A stretch of 64,000 bases of DNA from NCBI RefSeq assembly GCF_000972845.2, contig NC_040021.1, positions 24,068,047 to 24,132,046 on the forward strand. The letters run 5' to 3'. The number at the start of each line of letters is the position of its first letter. Position 1 is the stretch's first letter. The notes under the pieces were generated by a model. The model was not told the origin of the DNA, searched no databases, and saw nothing but the letters and a program-made list of their open reading frames with translations. Made by a program: the position numbers and the translations under genes. The stretch is from Larimichthys crocea (lineage: Eukaryota; Chordata; Actinopteri; Sciaenidae). Positions 24,195-35,529 of this stretch are shown piece after piece.

Positions 24195-24530
24195 CCACCC
24201 TCAACGTTTTTTTTGCAGGTTAATAATGCGAATATTGTCCTTATGGGACCTGTTCTCTAGCTCTGCGATACTTGCTTCAAGTTTATAACATGTCGTTTGG
24301 GAAAACTGCTCCGTTTTTGTCAGCTGAGTGGAAAGCTCTTTATGGTCCACTTTCAGTTTCTTTATGTTGTTTGTGTTTTTCATTACCTCTGTATTTATGG
24401 TGTCCAGCAGGTCTTCAAAATTTGCAAACTGCATCTCAATGAAGGTTTTCTGCTCTTTCATCGTGGAAGCTAGCATGCATGATAGGGATAGCTTAAGTAA
24501 CACAAGCTTCTCATCGTCTTTCACAGGGTC
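24195..24530 (-). mobile_element. L1-type LINE ORF1 fragment
   Basis: A minus-strand open frame (107 codons from 24524) has coiled-coil heptads (FEDLLDTINTEVMKNTNN, IKKLKVDHKELSTQ) followed by AELENRSHKDNIRIINL, the junction between coiled coil and RNA-recognition domain in L1 ORF1 proteins. It stops at 24201. No ORF2 is adjacent. It is a 5' fragment or truncated copy. The surrounding 23950-24190 and 24540-25000 show no further coding signal. Confidence 0.75.
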
Positions 24531-25029
24531 GTAACTGGTTTAGCTACTCAAACCTAAAGCCATCATGTACCAGGGACTTACAGAGGTTCAGAATGCATGA
24601 GAGATGGATAATAACTAAAAGTTCAGGACCAATCAGACTAAGCAGCCATCTTGTCTACAGGTCTCATGTCTCTTTTCGCTCTTGTCTATTCATGATTTTA
24701 ACACTGCTAAACTGTGCTCACAAAGGCAAGCTGAGTCTGCACTCACGAGTCACTGTTTTAAGTTACACAAAGTGCACTGTAGACACAGTAAATGCCCATG
24801 TTTATCTCCTGCCACAAAACACAAGATACACAGGACATTTTCTCTGCTTAATCTTCTCGCTGTAAATTAAAAGATCACATTCAGTATTTTATATTTGCCC
24901 TACTTTATTTGATGATGTTTAGTATAACAAATCTTTTATCTACAGGTATTTCCTAATTCCATAGCCATCTTCAGCCAAAACAATGTGATGAAGGTGCTTA
25001 ATAAAAATGAGTGTAAGTGATGATCATTT

Positions 25030-25640
25030 CCCAAAAAATCACTTTCATGCCTTCAACTTGTTCAGAACACAGCAGCTAGGCTTCTAACCAGTATTGACAA
25101 ACAACATCACATCTCACCAATTCTTCCTGTGCGTTTTAGGATTGATATAAGGATTTTACTGATCACATCTAAAGACCGTAGGGGTCTTGCACCTAAATAT
25201 ATTGCTAGCATGCTAACCCCCTGTGAGCCAGCTCGTAGCCTTAGATCCTCAGGCGTCTCACTTCTGGTTGTGGCTAAAGGCTAAAAACCAGAGGTGATCG
25301 TGCCTTTTTGATCAGGGCCCCTCAACTCTGGAATGAACTGCCCGGGGAGATAAGGCTTGCTGAATCAGTGAATTCTTTTAAATCATCATTTTACAGACTT
25401 GCCCTTTTATGATGTCGTCTGTTTATCACATTTTATTTTTATTTTTTATTTTTTATATTTTCTTCTATTAATCTTCTCTTTATTGATTGGCCTTTTATCA
25501 TGTCTTTTATTATCTTTGAATCTGTCAACATGCAGTGTCACAGGTTCTTACACTGTGTGGCCTTCTGCACTGTAAAGCACTTTGTACTGTAAAACTTTTA
25601 AAGGTGCTATATAAATAAAGTCTTTTTTTTTTTACATTTT
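25030..25640 (+). mobile_element. L2/CR1-like LINE 3' end
   Basis: On the plus strand, with stops and frame breaks, the text reads LVQNTAARLLTSIDKQ, LLITSKDRRGLAPKYI and LNELPGEIRLAESVNSF, the C-terminus of an L2-type reverse transcriptase protein. It is followed by a 3' UTR ending GTGCTATATAAATAAAG and a T run (25622-25633). The 5' part is missing, as in most LINE copies. It sits just downstream of the first TAAR pseudogene. Confidence 0.75.
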
Positions 25641-25849
25641 TATTAATACTAATTGCTAAAGCTTTATTCGCAAAGACAAACATTCACAGATGTACTCTGC
25701 AGTGCTTGTTATGTACTGCTATCTGAACACCGTACAACATACAGATACACAATGAAAAATAAAATGAGGAGTTATATAACTACTACTGCCTTTACTGACA
25801 TTTCAGCACTTAAAATAACGAGTCAAAGGAGTTTAGAATTTGTAAAATC

Positions 25850-26530
25850 ACCTTGAAATATTTGCCCTGAAATGATAATTCTGAAAGCTGATCGAAACTA
25901 GCTGTAAAAGAAGTAATAGATGAATGGACTGAGCATTGGATTTGACCATCCAAGCCACTTAAGTGCTGCAATCACAGCAATTGGTATTGTGTAATCACTC
26001 AAAGGGTTAAATGTCATACAAAGAAAGAAAGGAATCCAACAGCAGAACTAGCCCAAGTTTTGGTGGCCTTTCTCTCCATCTTCAGACTCTGTGCCACCGT
26101 CAGAATCTTTAAATAGATGGTTAACACGAGTACGTGCCACCGTCAGAATCTTTAAATAGATGGTTAACACGAGTACATCCAGCAACATGATGTACTCGAT
26201 AAAATCCGAAAAGAAATGCAATAATTCCAAGACTTAGTATGTAATAAAAGACACACTTGTTAGATTGTCCTTGATTTACTCCAATAATTGTCGGTTAATT
26301 CCATTTAGTGTAGGAACAATCCAGCTCATCAGGATATTGATCACAACAACACAGACATTTATTTTAGCTCTGTACCGCAGAGGCTGACACATAGCATAAT
26401 ATCTGTCTTCAGAAATAGAGCACAAGTTCAAAATAGAAGATGTGCGCAAGGATATCAAAGGTGGTTTGTAACTTACAGAGTAAATCTTCATGATCCCAAG
26501 ATGAACTTATGGTGCTAAAAGGCTAAGTTC
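25850..26530 (-). pseudogene. TAAR pseudogene (C-terminal two-thirds, broken)
   Basis: Similar to the intact TAAR next door from the C-terminal tail up to about TM2 (SILNLCSISEDRYYAMCQPL at about 26380-26430), but with large deletions, frameshifts and a direct repeat of about 43 bp (GTGCCACCGTCAGAATCTTT and following, at about 26091-26176). The DRY-type motif reads EDRYY. The N-terminal part, including TM1, is absent. It lies 3' of the intact copy in the same orientation, as expected for a tandem gene family. Confidence 0.88.
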
Positions 26531-26866
26531 TCTCAGCTTGTGACTATATTGTAAAACTCAATTCCTCCATTAGCAGGAAAGATCAATGATATTGTATTTT
26601 TGGTAATATGTGGTTCAGGGGTTGCATGAATTGGTCAATAAAAGCAGACATTTTCTCTCTCTTTTCTCACCTTCACAAAAAGTACTTGTATCATTAAGGA
26701 TGTTAATGTATTTATTATTAGAAAATGTAAATACACAAAAGACACTGTTTACTGTACAGTTGTACAGTACAGATATGCATAGTAAAGCGACAAAACATGA
26801 AGTGAAACAGATGTACATTTTCATTGCCAAACTACTGATGGATTTATGGCATTTCAGCATAATGAG

Positions 26867-27859
26867 TCAATTGAGCTTGGAGTTTGTAAAATCACCTTGA
26901 AATAGTTTCCCAGAAAGGATCATTCTGAAAGCTGATCGAAACCAGCTGTAAAAGAAGGCATAGATAAATGGATTGAGCATTGAATTTGACCATCCAAACC
27001 ACTTAAATGCTGCCATTAGAGTAACTGGTATTGTAAAATTACTTATAGGGTTAAAGGTCCTACAAAGAAAGAAAGGAGTCCAACAGGTGAGAAAAACTCC
27101 CATTACAATAGCCAAAGTTTTGGTAGCCTTTCTCTCCATCTTACTTTCAGACTTTTTTCTCTGACAGGTTGTCTTCTGGATGCTGCGTGCCTGTCTCTGT
27201 GCCACCATTAAAATATTTAAATAGATAGTTAACATTATGATAGCTGGAAGGTAAAATGAAAGGACAGGTCCTGTACTTGCTGAATTCAGATTCTGAAGTA
27301 AAACACATTTTCTGTTAGATTGTCCTTGGTTTACTCCCAAAACTGTGATTGTGATTCCATTCAGAGCAGGAACAGTCCAACTCACCAGGATCATGATCAC
27401 AACAACATGGACATTTATTTTAGCTCTGTACCTCAGAGGCTGACACACAGCATAATATCTGTCAACAGAAATAAAGCACAAGTTCAAAATAGAGGATGTG
27501 CACAGAAAGATATCAAATGTGGTTCGTACCTCACAGAGTAAATATTCAAGATCCCAACATGAACTTACAGCCAGTATGGTGCTAAAAGGCAAAACTAAAA
27601 GGCCAACAAGCAGGTCAGCTACAGCAAGAGACTGAATGAGGTAGTTTGTAGGAGTGTGGAGCTGTTTGAAGTAAATGATGGAGATTATTACAAGAAGGTT
27701 TCCAAACATTATAAGAACTGATAAACAGCCAACAGAAACACATAATAAATATGTGGTGGTGGTGAAGGTGCTCATGCCAGATACATTTGTTGATTGATTG
27801 CAGAAATGTTTGTCCTCAAAAACATCATCAGATCTGTTGACAAAGAAGTTAGGTTCCAT
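26867..27859 (-). CDS. taar: Trace amine-associated receptor, intact single exon
   Basis: A 330-residue class A GPCR with no introns, the normal TAAR length and structure. N-glycosylation sites N8, N21, N25; TM1 GNLLV (N54); TM2 LAVADL (D82); disulphide cysteine C109; amine-anchoring D116 (3.32) in [14 protein letters not shown] at 133-138; loop-2 C185; TM6 CWTPFF (W260); TM7 [20 protein letters not shown], the TAAR fingerprint. TAARs are olfactory receptors for amines, in the ciliary membrane of sensory neurons, coupling to Golf. D3.32 keeps it in the primary-amine-type group; no acidic residue is seen at 5.42/5.43. Which fish subfamily it belongs to cannot be told without a tree. The start is ATG 27859, supported by the matching start in the 41.6-kb paralogue. 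Confidence 0.95.
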   Translation of the reverse strand: MEPNFFVNRSDDVFEDKHFCNQSTNVSGMSTFTTTTYLLCVSVGCLSVLIMFGNLLVIISIIYFKQLHTPTNYLIQSLAVADLLVGLLVLPFSTILAVSSCWDLEYLLCEVRTTFDIFLCTSSILNLCFISVDRYYAVCQPLRYRAKINVHVVVIMILVSWTVPALNGITITVLGVNQGQSNRKCVLLQNLNSASTGPVLSFYLPAIIMLTIYLNILMVAQRQARSIQKTTCQRKKSESKMERKATKTLAIVMGVFLTCWTPFFLCRTFNPISNFTIPVTLMAAFKWFGWSNSMLNPFIYAFFYSWFRSAFRMILSGKLFQGDFTNSKLN

Positions 27860-27879
27860 GCATAAAAGATCATTAACAG

Positions 27880-28075
27880 TGAGATAACATTTGCAATAAC
27901 ATGCTTTAAATCATGAGAGAGATTATCAGTTAATTTTGCTCTGTATGTTTCATATCATACCTATTTCTGTGCATCTTTACTGATGGGAGTCCTGCACAGT
28001 CTCTGTGCCACTGAGCTGTATATTCTACTCTTATTGTTCTGGGCTCATTAGCATATCATAGTCAAGGGAGTGGCT
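27880..28075 (-). promoter_or_regulatory. Conserved 5' flank / probable promoter of the TAAR at 26867-27859
   Basis: About 195 bp upstream of the start codon is almost the same as 42583-42785, upstream of the second TAAR, and the identity ends abruptly at GGGAGTGGCTT. It contains, on the minus strand, an octamer/POU-like ATGCTAAT (28047-28054) and a TATA-like GAATATAC (28018-28025). Placement 160-190 bp before the ATG would suit a promoter with a short 5' UTR. Function is inferred from conservation, though recent duplication also explains it. Confidence 0.5.
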
Positions 28076-28144
28076 TTTAAACGTAGCTCAATATGATGAG
28101 TAATTATACAACTTCTTTCATGCATGAGTTTAATCTCCTATCCA

Positions 28145-28650
28145 TATACCATTTTTAAGTAACAACATTGTTACGGCCCAGGGGGCGTGTGTTCGGTTGC
28201 ACTCTCTTTGTGTGTTTTCTTGCCTGGTAACATAATTGGTGGCTCGTCCGGAATCCCACTGGTTTTGGGTGAGTGGGCCTGTTGCCTGGTTGCCTGGTCT
28301 TTTGCTAAGTTGTAACAGTTTCCTCAATTCAGGTAGGTGGGTGTCCAGCTAGTTTCCACCTTTTCCATCGGCACTCTTGTTATTTTTCCAAAGGGTTTGT
28401 GTCTCTGACGGGGAGAGTTGAGGATCAGGTTCCAGTCACAATATTAAGAGGTATGGGTGGTTCCCTGTCGTTCATCCTGGATAGTGCTTTGTCCCTGTGT
28501 AAGGAGTCGGCTTGTGATGTGAGCACCGTAGTCAGGGGCATCTGGATGAGTTTTGTACCAGCTCCTCTACATCGAGTCCATGTGCACTCAAAGTTGGTTA
28601 TGTGTATTTATTCTGTGGCTGTCCTTCCCTCATTTCGTATTTAAGGTATG
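28145..28650 (+). mobile_element. Gmr1-like gypsy: LTR end, primer-binding site and protease remnant
   Basis: A stretch beginning TGTTACGGCCC is followed at 28237-28254 by TGGTGGCTCGTCCGGAAT, a typical primer-binding site. From 28399 the plus strand encodes a retropepsin-like region (VPVTILRGMGGSLSF ... FIMGNDIAG) in which the expected D-T-G active site reads G-M-G, so the protease is dead. No gag is visible between the PBS and this region. The reading is cut at GNDIAG (about 28680) by a Rex1-like LINE and resumes at about 31144. Confidence 0.65.
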
Positions 28651-28654
28651 AGCT

Positions 28655-31143
28655 TCATCATGGGTAACGACATAGCTGGAGGGAAATAGATAAATAGCTG
28701 TAGCAGCCTGTGGGAGAAGCTGCTCCGCTGTTGTCCACTGTGTGGTGGAGAGGATGCTGTTCATTGTCCATGATGGATAACAGTTTGTTCAGCGTCCTCC
28801 TCTCCACCACAGTCTCGAGAGACTCCAGTCTCAGTCCAAGAACAGAGCCAGCCTTCTTGATGATCTTCTCAAGTCTGTTGGTGTCGCTGGCTCTGATGAT
28901 GCTGCCCCAACAAACAACAGCAAAGAAGATTGCACTGGCAACAACAGACTGGTAGAAGATCTCCAACATCTTGCTGCACACGTTGAAGGATCTCAGCTTC
29001 CTCAGGAAGTAGAGTCTGCTCATCCCCTTCTTGTACACAGCCTCTGTGTTAGATTTCCAGTCCAGTCTGTTGTCGATCACCACTCCGAGGTATTTGTAGT
29101 CCTCCACCTCCTCCACCACCTCCCCTCTGATCCTTAGTGGCTGTGAAGGTGTCTTCTTCCTCCTGAAGTCGATCACCATCTCTCTGGTCTTGTTGATATT
29201 TAGCCTCAGGTGGTTCTGTTCGGACCACTCTACAAATCTGTCTATCAGTGTCCTGTACTCCCCCTCCTCTCCATCTCCTATACACCCGACAACAGCTCAT
29301 CAAGACAAGAGTCATCAGAGAACTTCTGCAGGTGACATGACTCAGAGTTGTACTTAAAGTCGGTGATGTATAAGGTGAAGAGGAAGGGAGAAAGCACAGT
29401 CCCCTGTGGAGCTCCTGTATCACTGACCACCACATCAGACAGCCCACTGCCCAGACGGACAAACTGTGGCCGGCCTGTCAAGTAGTCAGTAATCCAGGAG
29501 ATCACTGCGTCGTCAACACCCATCACCCGCAGCTTCTCACCCAGTAGCAGAGGCTGAATGGTGTTGAAAGCACTGGAGAAATCAAAGAATGTGATCCTCA
29601 CTGTGCCTCCCCCACCATCCAGATGCATATGGGCTCGTTGCAGCAGGTAAATGACGGCGTCATCGACTCCTAAATGGGGCTGATAGGCAAACTGCAGGGG
29701 GTCCAGAAACGTCCTCACCTGTGGCCTCAGCTGGGCTAGGACCAGTCTCTCCAGGACTTTCATCACATGGGATGTGAGGGCGATTGGTCTGTAGTCCGCT
29801 GGTTCGGATGGCCTCGGCTTCTTGGGGACTGGAACCAGGCAGGACGTCTTCCACAGCTTTGGGATCTTCTCCTGACTCAGGCTCAGGTTGAACAGATGTC
29901 TCAGTACAGGAGACAGCTGGCTAGCACAGGTCTTCAGGATCCTAGGAGTGATGCCATCAGGGCCTGCTGCCTTTCGCTGGTTCAGTCTTTCCAGCTGCCT
30001 CTTTACCTGGCCTGTAGTCACCGTTGGGTGGTTGATGTTTGTGTCCTCAGTGGGGGGAGGTGAGGAGGGGGGGCAGATGGGGAGATGCTGAGGGGTGTTT
30101 CCAGCCATTTGGGACAGTGTGGGTGTGTGGGGGGCAGGGGGTGTCTGAGAGGTGGCAGGAAGTGAGCTAAACCTGTTAAAAAAATGGTTGAACTGGTTTG
30201 CTCTGTCCAGGCTCCCTGATGTCTGCCTGTCCTTCCCCTTGTGACGTCATATGCATCACTGGCGTTGGCATAGAGAAGATCCAGCGTTTTATTGTCTCTG
30301 GTGGGGCAGTCAATATACTGGTGAAAGTTATTTAAAGTATTAAGTATTAAGTGTTCAGTGAGGCATGATTAAAATCACCTGTAATAACCATGAATGCATC
30401 CGGGTGTTCAGTCAGTAGTTCAGCGGCGGTGGAGCTGATGACTTCACAGGCTGCTGCTGCATCAGCTGACGGGGGGATGTAAACAGCTACAACCATGGTG
30501 GACTTGAACTCCCTCGGTAAATAATACGCGCACATTCCCACAGCCAGCAGTTCAATGTCCGGGGTACAGAGAAGTTCCTTCACCTTCACATGTTCGGGAT
30601 GGCACCACCTCTCACTCACATACAGTGCAAGTCCGCCACCCTTCTTCTTCTGACTTTTAGAAAAGTCTCTATCTCCCCGTATCAGACTGTAACCTGGAAC
30701 CTCAACGCTGCTGTCCGGGATGTGCGAATGCAGCCATGTCTCACTGAAACAAAAGATGCTGCACTCACGGTATTCCCTCTGGGACTTCACTAGCGCTGTC
30801 AGTTCGTCCGTTTTATTCCCCAGAGACCTCACGTTTCCCGTTATGATCGCCGGGACTGCTGGTTTGTGTCTTCTCCTTTTTTCCCTCCGTTTGGCTCCAG
30901 ACCTGCAACCCCGGCGTCTCCTCCGTAACTCCTGCGGGACCACAGGCCTGTGTCCCGGCAGCAGCACAGGTTTACACAGCGCAATCAGCTGCTCGCAGGT
31001 GTAAACAATGCTCCCACTACTGCCGGTGGAAAAGTTCCCAAATACAAAGGGCAGGAAAAATAACAGAAAAACACGTAAAAAGGTAACAGTGTAAACAGTG
31101 TAAACAGTAAAGTGTATCCCCAGAGGTTGTTGACATCTCTATT
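28655..31143 (-). mobile_element. Rex1-like non-LTR retrotransposon (nearly full coding region, frameshifted)
   Basis: Minus strand, 5' to 3': endonuclease (30347-30967: AIITGNVRSLGNKTDEL, FCFSETWLH, VITGDFNHA), a gap with frame loss, reverse transcriptase (29278-30108: RKAAGPDGITPRIL, ADYRPIALTSHVMKVLERLV, FFDFSSAFNTIQP, GAPQGTVLSPFLFTLYI, and the catalytic FSDD), then the C-terminal part (28658-29179: FRRKKTPSQPLRIRGEVVEE, YKYLGVVIDNRLDW). The RT motif set fits Rex1/CR1-group LINEs of fish. Frames break between the three pieces. It inserted into the pol of the Gmr1-like element. Confidence 0.85.
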
Positions 31144-32500
31144 TCTACATCTGGGTCTGACGTCTTGGCACAGGAACATCCAAACATGTTTCGAGTTAGT
31201 GTTCTGACCAGGGCTCAAGCCCGGAAACAGGAACAGGGTGTTGATCTGTCAGATTCCCTGTTAGCCTCAGTTTTGGCTGAGAGAAGCTGCCACCTGCCGA
31301 TGAGGCAGGGAAGTGTCCAGCTAATGTTCATGAGAAAGAAGCAGGAGCTGCTCCGAGGAGGATAAAACTGCCATTGATGTGTGGTGCGCTAGTCCAGGCT
31401 CAGAAGGATAATCACTCCCTAGTCATGTGCTTTGCGGCTGTTGTCGACTGTGATGACACGTGTGCTAAGAACCAGTCATATTTACTGGACAAAGGTTTGT
31501 TGGTGTGCAAGTGGATCCCGCAGGCGGGAGTTCCTGTTGGTGTCACTGGTGAGGACTGGAAGTCAGTTCACCGGATAGTCGTTCCAGCTGGTTGTCGGCA
31601 ACATGTGCTAGCTTTTGCACATGAGCATTTATGGTCTGGTCATCTTGGTGTCACTAAAACATACGACCATATCTTAATAAATTTATTTTGGCCAGGAATG
31701 AAGCGTGATATTGCACGTTACTGCCACACTTGCCACCTAGCTGGGAAGCCCAATCAGAAGGTGCCCCCTTTCCCACTGCATCCTGTTCCAGCTGTTGGTG
31801 TCCCCTTTGAACATGTCATAGTTGACTGCGTCGGTCCCCTGCCAAGAACTAAGGCTGGAAACCAGTTCCTCCTGACTACAATGTTTTCCTGAAGCAATCC
31901 TCTGAAGATTATTTGTTTTGGCTAGGAATGAAGTGTGATATTGCACGTTACTGCAGAACGTGCCACACTTGCCACCTAGCTGGGAAGCCTAATCAGAAGG
32001 CTGGAAACCAGTTCCTCCTGACTACAATGTGTGTTGCTAGTTAGTAAAGCCTGATAGCTCTGATTTACCACTTTTGGGTTGCTGCGTGTTGTGCAGACTG
32101 ATCGGGGTATGAATTTCATGTGTCTGGAGGTTTCACACTGTGAGTAGTGCGTACCATCCAGAATCACAGGGTGTGCTCGAGCACTGGCATCAGACTTTGA
32201 AGGCTATGCTGCAGAAGTATTGTTGTGAAACAGGACTAGACTGGGATGAAGGACTGCCTTTCATGCTCTTTGCGATACGTGATGCAAAACAGGCTCCCAG
32301 AGGAGCATGAAGAAATGCTTTGATTGAAAAGCTGTGGTACGTCAGTTTGAGCCGGGTGATCAGGTGTTGTTGCCAGTACCAGGTTCCGCCCTTACTGCTC
32401 GGTTCCTAGGCCCATATGTAGTGAAACACTGGGTTTCTGGCACAGATGACATTATCATTGTATTTCTCCAGAGGCACTTCCGCGAAGAAGTGACCTCCTG
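31144..32500 (+). pseudogene. Gmr1-like gypsy integrase (zinc-binding, core remnant and C-terminal region)
   Basis: After the LINE, pol resumes (FRVSVLTRAQARKQEQGVDL). The frame 31374-31892 has the HHCC zinc domain (AFAHEHLWSGHLGVTKTYDH ... CHTCHLAGKPNQ) and the start of the integrase core (FEHVIVDCVGPLPRT). A partial copy of the zinc region recurs at 31920-32025. Core traces follow (QTDRGMNFMCLEV at about 32095-32125; SAYHPESQGVLEHWHQTLKA at about 32147-32205), then a C-terminal segment (FEPGDQVLLPVPGSALTARF at about 32345-32405). Frameshifts throughout. What follows is reverse transcriptase, so integrase lies upstream of RT. Confidence 0.75.
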
Positions 32501-32502
32501 AG

Positions 32503-32706
32503 ATGTCTGCTTCTTTTGTCTCTTTGGTTTGCGCAGATAGTATTCCTGATGATGGTCTCAACATGCCCTCTAGTGGTCAACAGAATGACAGAATGGTTGA
32601 CTATGAGTTTTTGTCTGATGTAGGCTGTCGTCTGTCCTACCTTCCTGATGACCAGCAGACTGATGTGATCCAGTTGCTCCAGTCGTTTCCCACATTGTTT
32701 AGTGAT
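32503..32706 (+). pseudogene. Gmr1-like gypsy: N-terminal edge of the RT region, first copy
   Basis: Open frame with LSYLPDDQQTDVIQLLQSFP and TLFSDV, the segment that precedes RT in this element (the same text precedes RT at 35.7 kb and 46.1 kb). It breaks off at about 32706, where the sequence switches to a different gypsy family. About 280 bp ending here recurs as 35530-35803 on the other side of that insert. Confidence 0.7.
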
Positions 32707-35529
32707 GTGTGTAACTCGTGGGACAGACCGGAACTGAGACCAGCCATCCAGGTCCCGCTGAACCCAAACTGAAAGTCAAGAAACGTGCTATGTTAAAGCA
32801 GTCTCACACAAGAGCCCAATTGTTCAAGTTACCTAAAGGCTTGGTAGGTACAAAGAGCATAGCATAGCACAAGTGGAAGTGGAAGGAAGATCCACAACTT
32901 CGCTATTGGACACGGGCTCCCAGGTGACCACAGTTCCTCAGTCATTTTATCAGCAGCATCTTTCGGAACATGAGATCAAGCCATTGTTCGACTTACTAGA
33001 AGTTCAAGGAGCCAATGGCCAGTGTGTACCTTACCTGGGATACATCGAGCTGAATATCACTTTTCCCAAAGAGTTCCTAGGAGTAGAAATTGAGATGCCA
33101 ACACTCGCTTTGGTGGTTCCAGATGTTCGCACTGAATCTTATTCGCCCTTGCTGATAGGTACCAACACGCTTGATGTGTTATATGAGATGTACAGTGAAA
33201 CTGCTTCTGAGACACAACAACCAACAGCATAGGGCTACAGAGCCGTTCTCAAAGTTCTTGAGCTGCGGCAGAAACAAGGTAAGGTAGAAACCTTGGGCTG
33301 GTAAGGATGCACGGCAAAGACCCCCAGTCGGTCCCTGCTGGCCAAACCGTGGTCTTGGAGGGTTGTGTTGCAACCAGTAGGTTCACTGCTGAAAAATCAG
33401 TGGTCCTGGAGCATCCTTCCTCATCTTCGTTGCCATGTGGTTTATTAGTGAGGACCTGTCTTGTTGATTTGCCATCTAAACAGCCATGCAAAGTTCCAGT
33501 AATACTTACCAATGAGTCAGACCACGATATCATCGTTCCTCAGAAGTGTGTTATTGGAGAGTTTCTTTGTGCTGATGTCGGACCCCTCCCAGAAGTCCGA
33601 CATCACTTTAACTCAGTGACTCCCGTTCCTGCCGAATGGAAAGAGCGCATCACAAAGAAACTGAACAGTATGCCAGAGGTTTTTGCACAGAATGATCTTG
33701 ATTTCGGCAGAACTGATCAAGTCAAGCACCAGATAAAGCTCTCTGATGAGACGCCGTTCAAACACAGAGCCCGTCCCATACACCCTCATGACCTGGAAGC
33801 TGTCCGTAAGCACTACAAGAGCTGCTTTATGCGGGAGTGATCAGAGAGTCGGACTCTTCATTCTCGTCGCTATAGTCGTGGTGAAGAAGAAGAACAGAGC
33901 GTATGCCTCTGTATTGATACGAAAACTCAATCTTCAAACAGTGAAGGATGCTTACGCACTCCCAAACCTGAAGAAGCCTTCTCGCGCTCACCGAGTGAAC
34001 GAGTTCAGCAAACTGAACTCTGATGCGGACGGTCTTTCTAGGAGGCCACATGGAGAGCTCTCGAATGACCTGAAGTCGCAGAAAGATTCAGGAGTGCATC
34101 AATCAGTTCACACAAACACATCTGGCTGATCTTGAGAGTGGTGTGAGCCAAGCACGCCATCTGTGAAAGGCATCTTGTTCGTGGCATACCGGACGATTGT
34201 AGAGACAGCGATGGAGGCATGGCACTGGTGCAGTGTCTTTCAACCTCTCCGAGGCCTTTCCAGGGTTTTGTGGTCGAGCATGGTGGTTTACCTGGTCTTC
34301 TCATCTGTCCGATGTTGAAATCAGAAGTACACGAGCTGACCCCTGTCTCCGAGAGGTAATTGCTCAAATTGAAAGGGGAGAAATCTGCCTCAACAGTCGA
34401 AAAGAACTCCCTGACATTTCCTTCCTTCTACGGGAGTGGAATCGTCTCGAAATGCAAAATGGAATACTGTACAGAGACGTCAAGACAAGGGCAGAGTCAC
34501 ACATCAACTTGTCTTACCTGAGGAGCTCCGGACGGTTGTTCTTCAGAGTCTTCACAATGATTTGGGCCATCTAGGTACTGAACGTACCTTGGATTTGGTA
34601 CGGACCAGGTTTTTCTGGCCAAAGATGGCAGCTGATGTTGAAAGAAAACAGAGCTGCGAACGGTGCATCCGCAGAAAGGCACAACCAGAAAAAGCGGCAC
34701 CACTGGTGAACATAACATCCACCAGACCTTTAAAGCTTCTCTGTATGGATTTCTTGTCGGTTGAGCCCGACAGAAGCAATACGAAGGATATCCTGGTGAT
34801 AATAGACCACTTTACGAGGTATGCCATCGCCATACCAACGCCAAATCAGAAAGCTCAGACCATCGCCAGGTGCCTTTGGGACAACTTCATGGTCTATTAT
34901 GGAATCCAGAACGGTTGCAAGCGACCAAGGACCTGACTTCGAGCACGGACAATCAAAGAGCTCTGCAAGATTGCTGGAATGTAAAATCCGACGACGCTAT
35001 CACCCCAAGAGGAATCCAGTCGAACGTTTTAATAGAATGTTGCTGAGTATGTTAAGGACACGTGAAACAAAGACAAATCGCAGTGGCGGAACTTCGTGAA
35101 CCTCTTGTACACGCATACAATTGTACGAAGATGATGATTAACAGGGTTAGCCTACAAGCTCATGTTCGGTCGTAACCGAGGCTACCGTGTATCTGGCCTT
35201 CGATTACTCTGAAAGATGGGAGTACAAGTCCACTCACAGTACGTTCAAAGACTCAAGTCCCATCGGAAGAGAGTACAAGATAGCCATCCAAAACGCCGCA
35301 AGAAGCAGCGAGGAACAAGGCAAGATTTGACAGTCGTGTCACGCCTCTAAGTTAGAGACTAATGATCGGGTGTGGTGTGAGCTGTCCGCTGCGCAGGCAA
35401 ACACAAGCTTGCCGACAAGTGGGAGACGATGTATATGTGTTGGTGAAACAAGCTGGAATCCCCAGTCTACACCCTCAGACCAGAGAACATGGAAGGACCC
35501 TGCGAACCTTCACAGAGATCTCATCTTGT
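32707..35529 (+). mobile_element. Second, conventional Ty3/gypsy element fragment (PR, RT trace, RNase H end, IN)
   Basis: Plus strand: retropepsin (32873-33232, SLLDTGSQVTTVPQ, ending LLIGTNTLDVLY); pol linker (33307-33840, KVPVILTNESDHDIIVPQ, MPEVFAQNDLDFG, then PFKHRARPIHPHDLEAV); a collapsed RT where only short pieces remain (33840-33990); the end of RNase H (LNSDADGLSRRPHGEL at about 34017-34060); integrase zinc domain and core (34436-34936: HNDLGHLGTERTLDLVRTRF, CERCIRRKA, CMDFLSVEPDRSN); and an integrase C-terminus to about 35525. This is the ordinary PR-RT-RH-IN order, unlike the element around it. Most of RT is deleted and the frames are broken. Confidence 0.8.

Noticed and set aside
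27320..27541. Plus-strand frame within the TAAR coding region
   Set aside because: Antisense shadow of an intact receptor gene.
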